Part shown: one piece after another, positions 8,716 through 17,832 of the stretch | How the letters are laid out: each line of letters begins with the position of its first letter | Position numbering within the stretch: position 1 is the first letter of the stretch | NCBI RefSeq assembly: GCF_001425175.1 | Contig: NZ_LMDV01000008.1 | Coordinates: 1,101,494 to 1,165,493, forward strand | Reading direction: 5' to 3' | Source: Nocardioides sp. Root1257 | GTDB lineage: Bacteria; Actinomycetota; Actinomycetes; Propionibacteriales; Nocardioidaceae | Length of the DNA stretch: 64,000 bases | Made by a program: the position numbers and the translations under genes | Notes under the pieces: generated by a model | Seen by the model: the letters and a program-made list of their open reading frames with translations, nothing else | The model's database searches: none | Told to the model about the DNA's origin: nothing

Positions 8716-9930
8716 ATGACAGCCCAGACCACACCCCGACACCAGGTCACGGTGGCGACCGCGCGGATGCGCGACCTTGCCACCGGCCTGGCCTCCGCGT
8801 CGGTGTGGTCGATGGACCCCGTCGAGACCGCGACCACCCTGGTCGAGCTCACCAGGCTCGAGGCCCAGGTGGCCGAGCTGAAGGCCCGGGTCGCGATGCA
8901 CGCCGACGAGATCGAGGTCGGTGACACCGCCGGTGCGACCAGTACGGCGAACTGGCTCGCGCACGCCACGAAGCAGACCCGCCCGGCGGCACACCGAGCC
9001 GTGCGGTTCGGCTATCAGCTCGACACCCACCCGATGGTCCGTGAAGCACTTGCGGCGGGTCAGGTGTTGGCCGACCAGGCCCACGTGATCATCGACGCCG
9101 TCACCAAGCTCCCCGACGACCTCGACCCCGACCTCGTCACCCGGGCCGAGACACACCTCGTCGAGCAGGCACAGGACCACGACGCACGAGCGCTGCGGAT
9201 CCTCGGCCGCCGGCTCCTCGACGTCATCGACCCCGCCGCTGCCGACGCCCACGAAGCCCGCCTCCTCGAGAAGGAAGAGCAAGAAGCCGCCAAGGCCTGT
9301 CGGCTCACGATGGTCGACGACGGCCACGGCAAGGTGCACGGCAGGTTCACCCTCCCGACCCTGGCCGGCGCCCGGCTCAAGAAGATGCTCCTCGCCCTGG
9401 CCGCCCCCAAGCACCAGGCCGCGACGCACGGCCCCGGGGTGGAGCGCCGCCCCGGCCCCGAGCGGATGGGCCGCGCGTTCGCCGAGCTCATCGACCGGAT
9501 CCCCGCCGCCGTGCTGCCCCAGGTCGGCGGCACCGACGCCACCATCGTGGTCACCCTGTCCTACGAGTCACTGATCGGGCAGATCGAGCAGGCCGGGATC
9601 CTCGACACCGGCGAACACATCTCACCAGGTGCCGCCCGCAGGCTCGCGTGCACCGCCCGGATCATCCCCGCCGTCCTCGGCAGCCAGTCCGAGGTCCTCG
9701 ACCTCGGCCGGTCCCGCCGGTTCCACTCGAAGGCCCAACGGATCGCGCTCGCCCACCGCGACGGCGGCTGCACTGCCCAGGGATGTGACTGGCCACCCGG
9801 CCTCTGCCACGCCCACCACGACCCACCCTGGTCACAAGGCGGCACGACCAACCTCGACCACGCCCGACTCCTCTGCCCCCGACACCACGCCATCGCGCAC
9901 CGCCAGATCGAGTTCCACCTACGGACGTAG
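8716..9930 (+). CDS. DUF222 domain HNH endonuclease (13E12 repeat family)
   Basis: A 404-aa protein with an N-terminal helical DUF222 domain (about residues 15-320; LVELTRLEAQVAELKARVA, TKQTRPAAHRAVRFGY) and a C-terminal HNH nuclease domain (HRDGGCTAQGCDWPPGLCHA, HHDPPWSQGGTTNLDH, LLCPRHH) with paired CxxxC/CxxH zinc ligands and the HH...N...H catalytic set. This family is present in many copies in actinobacterial genomes; its role is unsettled. The ATG at 8716 was chosen over an in-frame ATG at 8659 because homology-like sequence begins near MTAQTTPRHQ. A repeat-rich gap lies immediately upstream. Confidence 0.9.
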   Translation: MTAQTTPRHQVTVATARMRDLATGLASASVWSMDPVETATTLVELTRLEAQVAELKARVAMHADEIEVGDTAGATSTANWLAHATKQTRPAAHRAVRFGYQLDTHPMVREALAAGQVLADQAHVIIDAVTKLPDDLDPDLVTRAETHLVEQAQDHDARALRILGRRLLDVIDPAAADAHEARLLEKEEQEAAKACRLTMVDDGHGKVHGRFTLPTLAGARLKKMLLALAAPKHQAATHGPGVERRPGPERMGRAFAELIDRIPAAVLPQVGGTDATIVVTLSYESLIGQIEQAGILDTGEHISPGAARRLACTARIIPAVLGSQSEVLDLGRSRRFHSKAQRIALAHRDGGCTAQGCDWPPGLCHAHHDPPWSQGGTTNLDHARLLCPRHHAIAHRQIEFHLRT

Positions 9931-10075
9931 GCGCGGAGTGGTGAGGTCGCCGGACGCCGTGCCCGATCGGCCCGTCCGCGCGACCAGGCCCGGAGCTGAG
10001 CTCGATCGTCGTACGATGTGCGAGCATCGCGGGGGAGCATGGAGCTCTGTCGTCTTCTTGGGAGATCGCTGCTTC

Positions 10076-11065
10076 ATGTCACGCACACGGGTCTTGTCCC
10101 GGCCTATCGTCTTGCTGCTGGCTCTGTCTCTGGCACTGGTCGGACTGGGCGGCACGAGCGTCAGTGCTTCGGCGGTCACAGCCAGGCACATCACCGGCAC
10201 GGTCACCGGTACCGACGGCGTGCCGCTGGGCAACATCACAGTGATCGCCAGCTTCTTCTGTAGCTGTGAGGGCTTCGGCCCCGGCCCCGCCACGCAGACC
10301 GCAGACGACGGCACCTACGACCTCTACGTCGCAGCCAGTGACGACTCCCTCACGCAGGACACCGCCTTCGTGAGCTTCGAGGATCCCACGGGGGTCTACG
10401 CCACCGAGTTCTACAACAACGCCGTCTCCGTGTGGGGGTCGTACGGCATCGGGCCGCAGGGGGCGAGCGGGGTCGACGTCCGTCTCGAGCTCAGTGGTCA
10501 CATCGCAGGCACCGTGGCCGAGGCCGACGGGACCCCCATCGCCGGGGCATCGGTCACCGTCGACTTCGCTGACCCCAACGACTCTGGCTGGCTTGACACG
10601 CGGGTGCGCACCAAGACCGCCGAAGACGGCAGCTACGACGTGTCCAGACTGCCGGCCAGCACCTACTCCCTCACGATCACCTCGCCGTACGGGACTGTGG
10701 AGTACCCGAAGCTCGTCGTCGCCGCCGGGACCACCGTTCGGAGGAACGTCCGATTCCCGTACGCCCAGCAGGTCGACAACCGGAGACGACCCAGGATCGT
10801 CGGCAAGGCGAAGGTCGGTCACAAGGTCACCGCGAAGCCAGGTGCGTGGAATCCCTCGCGCGTGACGCTGAGGTACCGGTGGGTGGTCGGCGGAAGACCA
10901 GTCGCCCGGGCGACGCATGCTTCCTACCGGCTCAGGGCTGCTGACGTCGGCAAGAGACTTCGGGTCCGGGTCACTGCCTCCGCACCCAAGTTCAGGAGCC
11001 GCACGGTGACGTCCGAGGCTCGGACGATCCGAGCCAAGCACTCATCGCCACGCACGCGCCGCTGA
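10076..11065 (+). CDS. Secreted protein with carboxypeptidase-regulatory-like and Ig-like domains
   Basis: A 329-aa exported protein. Residues 1-33 form a Sec signal peptide (MSRTRVLSRPIVLLLALSLA, cleavage near SASA). Two transthyretin-like carboxypeptidase-regulatory domains follow (ITGTVTGTDGVPLGNITV, then IAGTVAEADGTPIAGASVTV). The C-terminus carries an Ig-like repeat of the type PRIVGKAKVGHKVTAKPGAW, with YRWVVGGRPVARATHASY. Such proteins are usually wall-associated or adhesive. A Cys pair (CSC) sits in the first domain. It is a single gene with no operon partner. Confidence 0.8.
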   Translation: MSRTRVLSRPIVLLLALSLALVGLGGTSVSASAVTARHITGTVTGTDGVPLGNITVIASFFCSCEGFGPGPATQTADDGTYDLYVAASDDSLTQDTAFVSFEDPTGVYATEFYNNAVSVWGSYGIGPQGASGVDVRLELSGHIAGTVAEADGTPIAGASVTVDFADPNDSGWLDTRVRTKTAEDGSYDVSRLPASTYSLTITSPYGTVEYPKLVVAAGTTVRRNVRFPYAQQVDNRRRPRIVGKAKVGHKVTAKPGAWNPSRVTLRYRWVVGGRPVARATHASYRLRAADVGKRLRVRVTASAPKFRSRTVTSEARTIRAKHSSPRTRR

Positions 11066-11084
11066 CCAACGCAGCCCCGCGCGC

Positions 11085-11987
11085 TCAGCTGGCCTTCTTC
11101 GCCGCGGCCTTCTTGACGGGCGCCTTCTTCGCGGCCTTCTTGGCCGGCGTCTTCTTGGCCGCCGACTTCTTCGTCGCGGTCTTCTTGGCGGGCTTCTCCT
11201 CGGACGACGGCTCGCCCCGGGCGGTCTTGGCGGCGTCGACGGAGCGCTGCAGCGCGGCGAGCAGGTCGACGACCTCGCCGGAGGACTTGGTGGAGGTCTC
11301 GGTGCGCTTGACCTCGCCGCCCTCGATCTTGGCCTTGACCAGCGCCTCGACGGCTCCGGCGTAGTCGTCCTCGAACTCGGAGGCGTCGAAGTCGCCGGCG
11401 AGGGTCTCGACGAGCATGTTGGCCATCTTGACCTCGGCCGGCTTGACCTCGCCGGTCTCGACGGAGAAGTCGGGGACGCGGACCTCGTCGGGCCACATCA
11501 TCGTCTGCAGCACGATCACGTCGTCCTTGACCCGCAGCACGCCGACCGTCGTGCGTTGCCGCAGGGCGACGGTCACGACCGCCATCCGGTCGGCGTCCAG
11601 GAGCGCCTGGCGGAGCAGGGCGTAGGGCTTGGCGCCGGTGTTCTCGGGCTCGAGGTAGTAGGACTTCTCGAAGAGCATCGGGTCGATCTGGTCGGACGGC
11701 ACGAACTTCTCGACCGAGATCTCCCGCGACGACGTCGACGGCAGCTCGGCCATGTCGTCGTCGGTGAGGATGACCATCTCGCCGTCCTCGGTCTCGTAGC
11801 CCTTGGCGATGTCGGCGTACGCGACCTCCTCGCCGTCGATCGAGCAGACCCGCTGGTACTTGATCCGGCCGCCGTCCTTCGCGTGCACCTGCCGGAAGGA
11901 CACGTCGTGCGACTCGGTCGCGGCGTACAGCTTCACGGGCACGCTGACCAGCCCGAACGACACGGCGCCCTTCCAGATTGCTCGCAT
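11085..11987 (-). CDS. ku: Non-homologous end-joining protein Ku
   Basis: A 300-aa bacterial Ku, the homodimeric ring that binds broken DNA ends and recruits LigD. It opens with the family signature MRAIWKGAVSFGLVSVPVKL; VHAKDGGRIKYQRVC and IDPMLFEKSYYLEP follow. The tail (about residues 255-300) is a Lys/Ala-rich, histone-like stretch of AKK repeats that strengthens DNA binding in actinobacterial Ku. The ATG at 11987 was chosen because the open frame upstream (to 12020) lacks Ku homology. The stand-alone ligase and polymerase lie 3-6 kb away on the other strand. Confidence 0.96.
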   Translation of the reverse strand: MRAIWKGAVSFGLVSVPVKLYAATESHDVSFRQVHAKDGGRIKYQRVCSIDGEEVAYADIAKGYETEDGEMVILTDDDMAELPSTSSREISVEKFVPSDQIDPMLFEKSYYLEPENTGAKPYALLRQALLDADRMAVVTVALRQRTTVGVLRVKDDVIVLQTMMWPDEVRVPDFSVETGEVKPAEVKMANMLVETLAGDFDASEFEDDYAGAVEALVKAKIEGGEVKRTETSTKSSGEVVDLLAALQRSVDAAKTARGEPSSEEKPAKKTATKKSAAKKTPAKKAAKKAPVKKAAAKKAS

Positions 11988-11992
11988 AGTGC

Positions 11993-12898
11993 TCAGTATG
12001 ACCGGCGGGACCGACGCCACTCATCGAACGCCTCGCGCGAGGTCCGCGTCGGGGTGTAGCCGAAGACCTCCTTGAGGCGGGTGTTGTCGAGCACCGGGCG
12101 GTACTGGAGGAACATCGTCTGCTCCGGCCCGTACGGCGTCAGGCCGAGCCGCGAGCCGACCGCGAGCGCGGCGCGCAGCACCGGCTCGGGGATCGTCAGC
12201 ACCGGCTTGTCGAGCAGCGCGGCGATCTCGGTGATCGTCAGCGCGCCGTCGCCGGCGACGTTGAAGACGCCGGTGACCGGCCCCGTCACCGCCTGCTGGA
12301 TCACGTCGACGACGTCGGTGTCCCAGATGAACACGAACGGGGACTCCGAGCCGCGGATCCTGAGCAGCCGCTTGCGCTCGAACAGCGCGGTGATCTGGTT
12401 GTCGACGGACGTCCCGAGGATGGTGCCGATCCGGAGCACCACCTGCTCGAGGGACGGGTACGACGGGAGCATCTCCTCGACCAGCCGCTTGTGGTGGCTG
12501 TAGGCGAACGCCTCGTTGCCCCGCACGGGCTGGTCCTCGGTGATCCACGCCGGGTTGTCCGGGTGGTAGCCGTACGCCGCGCCGCTCGACGACACCACCA
12601 CCCGGCGTACGCCGTGCTCGACGCACGCGTCGAGGACGTGCCGGGTGCCGGTGACGTCGACGGCGTACTCCAGCTCGCGGGTGGAGTCCGGCCCCGGCGT
12701 CACGATCGACGCCAGGTGCACGACCACCTCCGGCCGGACCGCCCCGATGACGGCGGTGACCGCAGCCGAGGACGTCACGTCCATGACGACGGACGGCGGG
12801 CGCAGGTCGGCACTCACGACGTCGTGACCGGCGGCCGTCAGGCCCGCGACGACGGAGCGGCCGAGGAAGCCGCCCCCTCCGGTGACCAGGACCTTCAT
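11993..12898 (-). CDS. NAD-dependent epimerase/dehydratase (extended SDR)
   Basis: A 301-aa extended short-chain dehydrogenase. The Rossmann glycine motif VTGGGGFLGRS lies at residues 5-15, and the catalytic YxxxK appears as YSHHK after a Ser in SSSGAAYGYHPD. Such enzymes act on nucleotide sugars or on sterol-type alcohols; the substrate is not evident. Its ATG overlaps the stop of the BASS transporter (ATGA), making it the third gene of a coupled monooxygenase-transporter-epimerase operon. Confidence 0.88.
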   Translation of the reverse strand: MKVLVTGGGGFLGRSVVAGLTAAGHDVVSADLRPPSVVMDVTSSAAVTAVIGAVRPEVVVHLASIVTPGPDSTRELEYAVDVTGTRHVLDACVEHGVRRVVVSSSGAAYGYHPDNPAWITEDQPVRGNEAFAYSHHKRLVEEMLPSYPSLEQVVLRIGTILGTSVDNQITALFERKRLLRIRGSESPFVFIWDTDVVDVIQQAVTGPVTGVFNVAGDGALTITEIAALLDKPVLTIPEPVLRAALAVGSRLGLTPYGPEQTMFLQYRPVLDNTRLKEVFGYTPTRTSREAFDEWRRSRRSY

Positions 12899-13833
12899 GC
12901 CGCCACCACCTCCGCCGTGCGCCGCTTCCACAGGCCCGCCACGACCAGGCCGGCCAGGATGTCGTAGAGGCCCCACCAGGCCGCCACCAGCGCCATCCCG
13001 CCGAGACCGTCGAAGTAGGCGAAGACCAGCACCAGCCCGAGGCCGGTGTTGCGGACGCTGACCTCGAACGTCATGGCCTTGCGGCTCCGGCTGGGCAGCC
13101 CGGTGGCGCGAGCCACGCCGTAGCCGAGGCCGAGGGCCATGAGGTGCTGGATGAAGACGGCGAGCAGCACGAGGGTGATGTAGTTCGTGAAGATGTCCCA
13201 GTTGCCGATGAACGCCAGCACGATGATCAGCAGCAGCAGGACGAAGGAGACCGGTCCGACGATCTTGTGGGCGCGGTGGGCGAACCGCGGCCAGAGCCGG
13301 TTGATGGTGACGCCCGCGACGAACGGCAGCCCGATCACCAGGGCGATCTCGACGAACGTCTTCACCGGGTCCAGGTCGACGTCGCGGAGCAGGTCGTCGC
13401 CGGCGGGGGACAGCCCGGCCCAGAACGCGAAGTTGATCGGCAGCATGACGATCGTCAGCAGGTTGCTGATCGCGGTCATCGACACCGACAGCGCCACGTC
13501 GCCGCCGGCCCGGTGGGTGAGGATGTTGGAGACGTTCCCGGGTGGGCAGCAGGCGACCAGGATCATGCCGAGCGCGATCGAGCCACGGACGTCGAGCACG
13601 ATCGTCAGGAGCAGCGTCAGCGCCGGCAGCAGCAGGAACTGCGCCACTATGCCGACCAGGATCGGGAAGGGCCGCCGCACGACGGCGGTGAAGTCCGAGA
13701 TCTCGATGTCCAGCGCGATGCCGAAGAGGATCGTCGCGATCACGATCTTCAGCACCGTCTGGGCGCCCGAGCTGAAGTCGATGCTGATGTGGTCGATGTC
13801 GGTCGTCAGTGCAGTCACCAGGGGCAGGAGCAT
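12895..13833 (-). CDS. Bile acid:sodium symporter (BASS) family transporter
   Basis: A 312-aa membrane protein with about nine to ten helices. The conserved BASS block CCPPGNVSNILTHRAGGDVA (about residues 95-115) and the second-half block EVSVRNTGLGLVL (about 255-268) are the crossed, sodium-binding segments of the family, which moves organic anions with Na+. It is coupled to both neighbours: its ATG overlaps the monooxygenase stop (TGATG) and its stop overlaps the epimerase ATG. The context suggests uptake of the compound that the two enzymes transform. Confidence 0.92.
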   Translation of the reverse strand: MLLPLVTALTTDIDHISIDFSSGAQTVLKIVIATILFGIALDIEISDFTAVVRRPFPILVGIVAQFLLLPALTLLLTIVLDVRGSIALGMILVACCPPGNVSNILTHRAGGDVALSVSMTAISNLLTIVMLPINFAFWAGLSPAGDDLLRDVDLDPVKTFVEIALVIGLPFVAGVTINRLWPRFAHRAHKIVGPVSFVLLLLIIVLAFIGNWDIFTNYITLVLLAVFIQHLMALGLGYGVARATGLPSRSRKAMTFEVSVRNTGLGLVLVFAYFDGLGGMALVAAWWGLYDILAGLVVAGLWKRRTAEVVAA

Positions 13834-15161
13834 CAGCGGAGCCTCTCGATCTCGGTGCGCACCGCGGAGCGGTAGGCGTCCTTGTTGACGTAGTAGGACA
13901 TCCGCTCCAGCCCGAGGTAGTGATATCCGCCCGAGAGGTCAGGGCGAGGGCCGGCGACCCGGTCCTCGAGGGCGCGCGCCGCGCCCGGGTCCGTCGACCT
14001 GGCTCGCAGGTACGACGCCACCAGCTCGGCCTGCTCGTAGCGCCCCTGCCAGCCGATCCCGGACGCCTCGATCATGCCGAGCACGAAGAGGTTCGGGTCC
14101 TCCTGCGTGAAGATGTTCAGGTAGAGGTCCGGCGCGCTCCCGTGTCCCGCCCAGCGCAGCAGCTCCGGGCTCAGGAACGGGTAGTGCAGGTGGTAGCCGG
14201 TGGCCAGCAGGATCACGTCGTACGCCGTCCGCGAGCCGTCGGCGAAGACGACCCCGTCGCCGTCGAACCGGTCGATGTCGGGCCGCACGCTGAGGTCGCC
14301 GTGGCCGAGGTGGTGGAGCACGAGAGAGTTCACGATCGGGTGCGACTCGTAGATCTTGTAGTCGGGCTTCGGGAAGCCGAACCGCACCGGGTCGCCGGTG
14401 AACATCTTGAGCACCCGCGAGTCGATCGCCTGCTTGATCCTGGGCGGCAGCGGCTTGCCCTGGTTGAGGGTGTCGGAGGGCTTGCCGAAGAGGTACTTGG
14501 GCACGAAGTAGTAGCCGCGCCGCACCGACATGTCGACCGAGGCCGCGTGGTGCACGGCGTCGACGGCGATGTCGCAGCCGGAGTTGCCGGCGCCGATGAT
14601 CAGCACCCGCTTGCCCGTGAAGACGGACGGCGACTTGTACGCGCTCGTGTGCAGGACCTCGCCGTCGAAGCTGCCCGCGAACGTCGGCACCGAGGGCTCG
14701 CTCAAGGTCCCGTTGGCCGCGATCACGCCCGCGTGACGGCGCTCCGTGCGGCCCCCCGGTCCCTCGCTGACGACGAGCCAGCCGCCGTCGCCCGACGGCC
14801 GCGCCGACACCACCTCGGTGCCGAAGCGGAACCCGTCGGCCAGGGAGTACGTCGACGCGAAGTCGCGGAAGTAGCCGAGCAGGTCGCGGTGCGAGGGGTA
14901 GTCCGCCACCTCGTCGCGCATCGGGAACTCGCTGAACTCCGTGGTCCGCTTCGACGAGATCAGGTGGGCCGACTCGTAGACGGTGCTCCGCGGCCCGCCG
15001 ATGTCCCACAGCCCGCCGACGCCCGACGCCAGCTCGTAGCCCGACCAGGGGATGCCGGCGCGCTGGAGGTTGCGCGCCGCGGCGAGGCCGGACGGGCCGG
15101 CGCCGATCACGGCGTACGACTCCTGATTGTCGAGCGGGTCGGTCGAGTTCACGGAAGGCAT
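13833..15161 (-). CDS. Flavin-containing monooxygenase-like NAD(P)-binding protein
   Basis: A 442-aa two-dinucleotide-fold flavoprotein. The FAD motif VIGAGPSGLAAARN is near residue 19 and the NADPH motif LIIGAGNSGCDIAVD near residue 190. Between them lies FDGEVLHTSAYKS, the FxGxxxHxxxY/F fingerprint of class B monooxygenases (FMO/Baeyer-Villiger), followed by an LATGYHLHYPF segment. It should insert oxygen into a soft nucleophile or ketone. It leads the minus-strand operon with a BASS transporter and an epimerase; its start lies 10 bases from the divergent ligase gene. Confidence 0.88.
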   Translation of the reverse strand: MPSVNSTDPLDNQESYAVIGAGPSGLAAARNLQRAGIPWSGYELASGVGGLWDIGGPRSTVYESAHLISSKRTTEFSEFPMRDEVADYPSHRDLLGYFRDFASTYSLADGFRFGTEVVSARPSGDGGWLVVSEGPGGRTERRHAGVIAANGTLSEPSVPTFAGSFDGEVLHTSAYKSPSVFTGKRVLIIGAGNSGCDIAVDAVHHAASVDMSVRRGYYFVPKYLFGKPSDTLNQGKPLPPRIKQAIDSRVLKMFTGDPVRFGFPKPDYKIYESHPIVNSLVLHHLGHGDLSVRPDIDRFDGDGVVFADGSRTAYDVILLATGYHLHYPFLSPELLRWAGHGSAPDLYLNIFTQEDPNLFVLGMIEASGIGWQGRYEQAELVASYLRARSTDPGAARALEDRVAGPRPDLSGGYHYLGLERMSYYVNKDAYRSAVRTEIERLR

Positions 15162-15170
15162 GATGTCGCC

Positions 15171-16091
15171 ATGCGTCCGATGCTGGCTACCCGGGGCACC
15201 CACGTGCCCGACGGCGAGGCGTGGACGCACGAGGTGAAGTGGGACGGCGTCCGGGCCCTCACCGACGTGCGGGACGGCGTCGTCCGGATGACCAGTCGCA
15301 ACGAGAACAACATCACCGTGGCCTGGCCGGAGCTGTCCGCCAGCCCGCTCGGCGAGCGCGACCTGCTCGTCGACGGCGAGATCATCGCGCTCAACGAGCG
15401 CGGCCTGCCCGACTTCCGCACCCTGCAGGAGCGGATGCACGTCCGCAACGCGAAGACGATCGCCCGGCTCGCGGACGCCGTCCCCGCGATCTACATGGTC
15501 TTCGACCTGCTCCGCCTCGACGGCACCGACCTGACGGGGGAGCCGCTGGAGCGCCGGCGCGAGCTCCTGACGGGGCTCGGTCTCGACGGCTCGTGGCAGG
15601 TCCCCGCGCCGTACGACGACGGCGGGATGCTCTTCGACGCGACCCTCCAGCAGGGGCTCGAGGGCATCGTCAGCAAGCGCCGCGCGTCGACGTACCGCCC
15701 GGGGGAGCGCAGCCCGCACTGGCTGAAGTTCGCGCACCGCCACCGACTGTCCTACGTCGTGGGCGGCTGGCGCCCGCAGGAGGGCACCACCGACCGGCTC
15801 GCCGCGCTGCTCGTGGGGGAGCCGACGCCCGACGGGCTGGTCTACCGGGGCCGCGTGGGCAGCGGGATCGGGCCGAAGCAGGGGGCGGTGCTGTCCGAGC
15901 TGGTGACCGCCCTCGGTCGCACCGACAGCCCGTTCGCCGACGAGGTCCCTCGGATCGACGCCCAGGGCACCCGCTGGCTGGAGCCGGTGCTCGTCGTGGA
16001 CATCGACACGCACGGTCGTGGGTATGACCGGTTGCGACAGCCCTCGTTCCAGGGGGTTCGTGCCGACCTCGCTCCGGAGGACCTGCTGTGA
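15171..16091 (+). CDS. Stand-alone ATP-dependent DNA ligase (LigD ligase domain/LigC type)
   Basis: A 306-aa ATP-dependent ligase. The adenylated Lys23 lies in motif I, EVKWDGVRA; motif III is YMVFDLLRLDG; motif IV is LEGIVSKR; motif V is WLKFAHR. A C-terminal OB domain follows (VYRGRVGSGI). It has no polymerase or phosphoesterase domain, so it is either a LigC-type enzyme or the detached ligase module of LigD. It runs in the same direction as the L,D-transpeptidase (overlap GTGA) and the polymerase gene, and opposite to Ku. Confidence 0.92.
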   Translation: MRPMLATRGTHVPDGEAWTHEVKWDGVRALTDVRDGVVRMTSRNENNITVAWPELSASPLGERDLLVDGEIIALNERGLPDFRTLQERMHVRNAKTIARLADAVPAIYMVFDLLRLDGTDLTGEPLERRRELLTGLGLDGSWQVPAPYDDGGMLFDATLQQGLEGIVSKRRASTYRPGERSPHWLKFAHRHRLSYVVGGWRPQEGTTDRLAALLVGEPTPDGLVYRGRVGSGIGPKQGAVLSELVTALGRTDSPFADEVPRIDAQGTRWLEPVLVVDIDTHGRGYDRLRQPSFQGVRADLAPEDLL

Positions 16092-16789
16092 AGACCCGGT
16101 TGCTGGCCCTGCTCGCCCTGCTCGTCGGACTGACGGCCGTCTCCGCGCCACCTCCGGCCGACGCGGCCCCGACGGTGCGGCTGGACGGCGTGACCGTGCG
16201 CCTCCAGGACGGCACCCGCCAGGTCGTCACGGTCAACCGCACCAGCGGCCACTACGCCCGGGTGACGCTCTGGGGCTACAGCGACGGCCGCTGGCAGCAG
16301 CGGCTGCAGGCGACCGACGGCCGCATCGGGTACGGCGGCCTGGTCGCCGCCCGGCACCGCAGGCAGGGCACCGGCACCACGCCCCTCGGCACCTTCGGGC
16401 TCCCTTCGGCGTTCGGCATGCACGCCCGGAGCTCCGCCTGGGCGCTGCCCTACCGCCAGGTCCGCCGCGGCGACTTCTGGGTCGAGGACAACGCCTCGCG
16501 CTACTACAACCGCTTCCGGAACCAGAGCCAGGGCGGGTTCCGCTGGTGGCTGCCGTCGAGCGACCCGAACGCGTCCGAGCGGCTCACGGACTACCGCACG
16601 CAGTACGAGTGGTCGATCCTGGTCGACTTCAACCGCGGTCAGGTGCGCCACCGCGGCGCCGGCATCTTCCTGCACGTCAACGGCTCGGGCGCCACGGCGG
16701 GCTGCGTCAGCGCGCCGAGGTGGTTCATCAGGTCGCTGATGTCCCGGCTCGACCCCGACCACCGCCCGCTGATCGCGATCGGCCGCTGA
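16088..16789 (+). CDS. L,D-transpeptidase catalytic-domain (YkuD-like) secreted protein
   Basis: A 233-aa protein with a Sec signal peptide (residues 1-26, ending ADAA) and a YkuD-type domain. The catalytic motif is HVNGSGATAGCVSAP, with His196 and Cys206; GTGTTPLGTFGLPSAFG upstream is also typical. Such enzymes make 3-3 peptidoglycan cross-links or attach proteins to the wall. It starts at a GTG overlapping the ligase stop by four bases and ends directly before the polymerase gene, an odd neighbourhood for an exported enzyme. Confidence 0.87.
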   Translation: MKTRLLALLALLVGLTAVSAPPPADAAPTVRLDGVTVRLQDGTRQVVTVNRTSGHYARVTLWGYSDGRWQQRLQATDGRIGYGGLVAARHRRQGTGTTPLGTFGLPSAFGMHARSSAWALPYRQVRRGDFWVEDNASRYYNRFRNQSQGGFRWWLPSSDPNASERLTDYRTQYEWSILVDFNRGQVRHRGAGIFLHVNGSGATAGCVSAPRWFIRSLMSRLDPDHRPLIAIGR

Positions 16790-17707
16790 ATGGCACCGCA
16801 GCCGGAGAAGGAGGAGATCCGGGTCGACGTGGAGGGCCGCACCCTCACGATCAGCAACCTGCACAAGGTGCTCTACCCGCGCACCGGCTTCACCAAGGGC
16901 GAGGTGCTCAACTACTACGCCCAGGTCTCGCCGGTGCTGCTGCCGCTCCTCAAGGACCGCTGCGTGACCCGGATCCGCTGGCCGCACGGCGTCCAGGAGG
17001 GGAGCTTCTTCGAGAAGAACACCCCCGCCGGCACGCCGTCCTGGGTGCGCACCGCGAAGGTGCCCACCACCGGCTCCCGTGCGCAGTCCACGAGTGACAC
17101 CCTCGTCTTCCCGATCGTCGACGACCTCGCCACCCTCACCTGGCTGGCCAACCTCGCCGCGCTGGAGCTGCACGTCCACCAGTGGACCGTCGGTCGCAAC
17201 GGCCGGCCCCGCAACGCCGACCGGCTCGTCATCGACCTCGACCCGGGTGAGCCGGCCGGCCTGCACGAGTGCTGCCAGGTCGCGCTGCTGGTGCGCGACA
17301 AGCTCGCCGAGCGCGGCCTCGCCACCCGGCCGGTGACCAGCGGGAGCAAGGGCCTGCACCTCTACGCCGACCTGCCGAAGCGACTGCCCTCCGACGAGTC
17401 CACGGCGCTGGCGAAGGAGGTCGCCGAGGAGCTCCAGGGCGAGCACTCCACGCTCGTCACCGCGACGATGACGAAGGCGCGTCGCGGCGGCAAGGTCTTC
17501 CTCGACTGGTCGCAGAACGCCGGCTCGAAGACCACGATCTCGCCGTACTCCCTGCGCGGGCGCGAACGTCCGGCAGTGGCGACACCGGTCACGTGGGCCG
17601 AGGTGGAGTCAGGCGCCGAGGACCCCTTCGGGCTGGAGCAGTTCTCGCCGGAGCAGGTCCTCGCCCGGGTCGCCGAGCTCGGGGACGTGTTCACCGCCCC
17701 CGAGTGA
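16790..17707 (+). CDS. Stand-alone LigD-type NHEJ polymerase (primase-polymerase)
   Basis: A 305-aa LigD PolDom. LHKVLYPRTGFTKGEVLNYY and RCVTRIRWPHGVQEGSFFEK are the conserved opening blocks; the metal-binding pair Asp149/Asp151 lies in RLVIDLDPGEP; SGSKGLHLY carries the catalytic His; DWSQNAGSKTTISPYSLRGR closes the site. The enzyme fills in or adds ribonucleotides at ends held by Ku. It follows the transpeptidase stop with no gap. In many bacteria it is fused to the ligase; here the ligase is a separate gene 0.7 kb upstream. Confidence 0.95.
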   Translation: MAPQPEKEEIRVDVEGRTLTISNLHKVLYPRTGFTKGEVLNYYAQVSPVLLPLLKDRCVTRIRWPHGVQEGSFFEKNTPAGTPSWVRTAKVPTTGSRAQSTSDTLVFPIVDDLATLTWLANLAALELHVHQWTVGRNGRPRNADRLVIDLDPGEPAGLHECCQVALLVRDKLAERGLATRPVTSGSKGLHLYADLPKRLPSDESTALAKEVAEELQGEHSTLVTATMTKARRGGKVFLDWSQNAGSKTTISPYSLRGRERPAVATPVTWAEVESGAEDPFGLEQFSPEQVLARVAELGDVFTAPE

Positions 17708-17832
17708 CCGCGACGACCGGCGCCTGGCGGTAGCCGACTTCTGTTACCAAACGGTGGGTCCGGTGTTGACCGGTCGTGGAGGCGCGGGTCCTAGCGTTCT
17801 CGTCAGGATCACACCACCAGCCGGGAGACACC

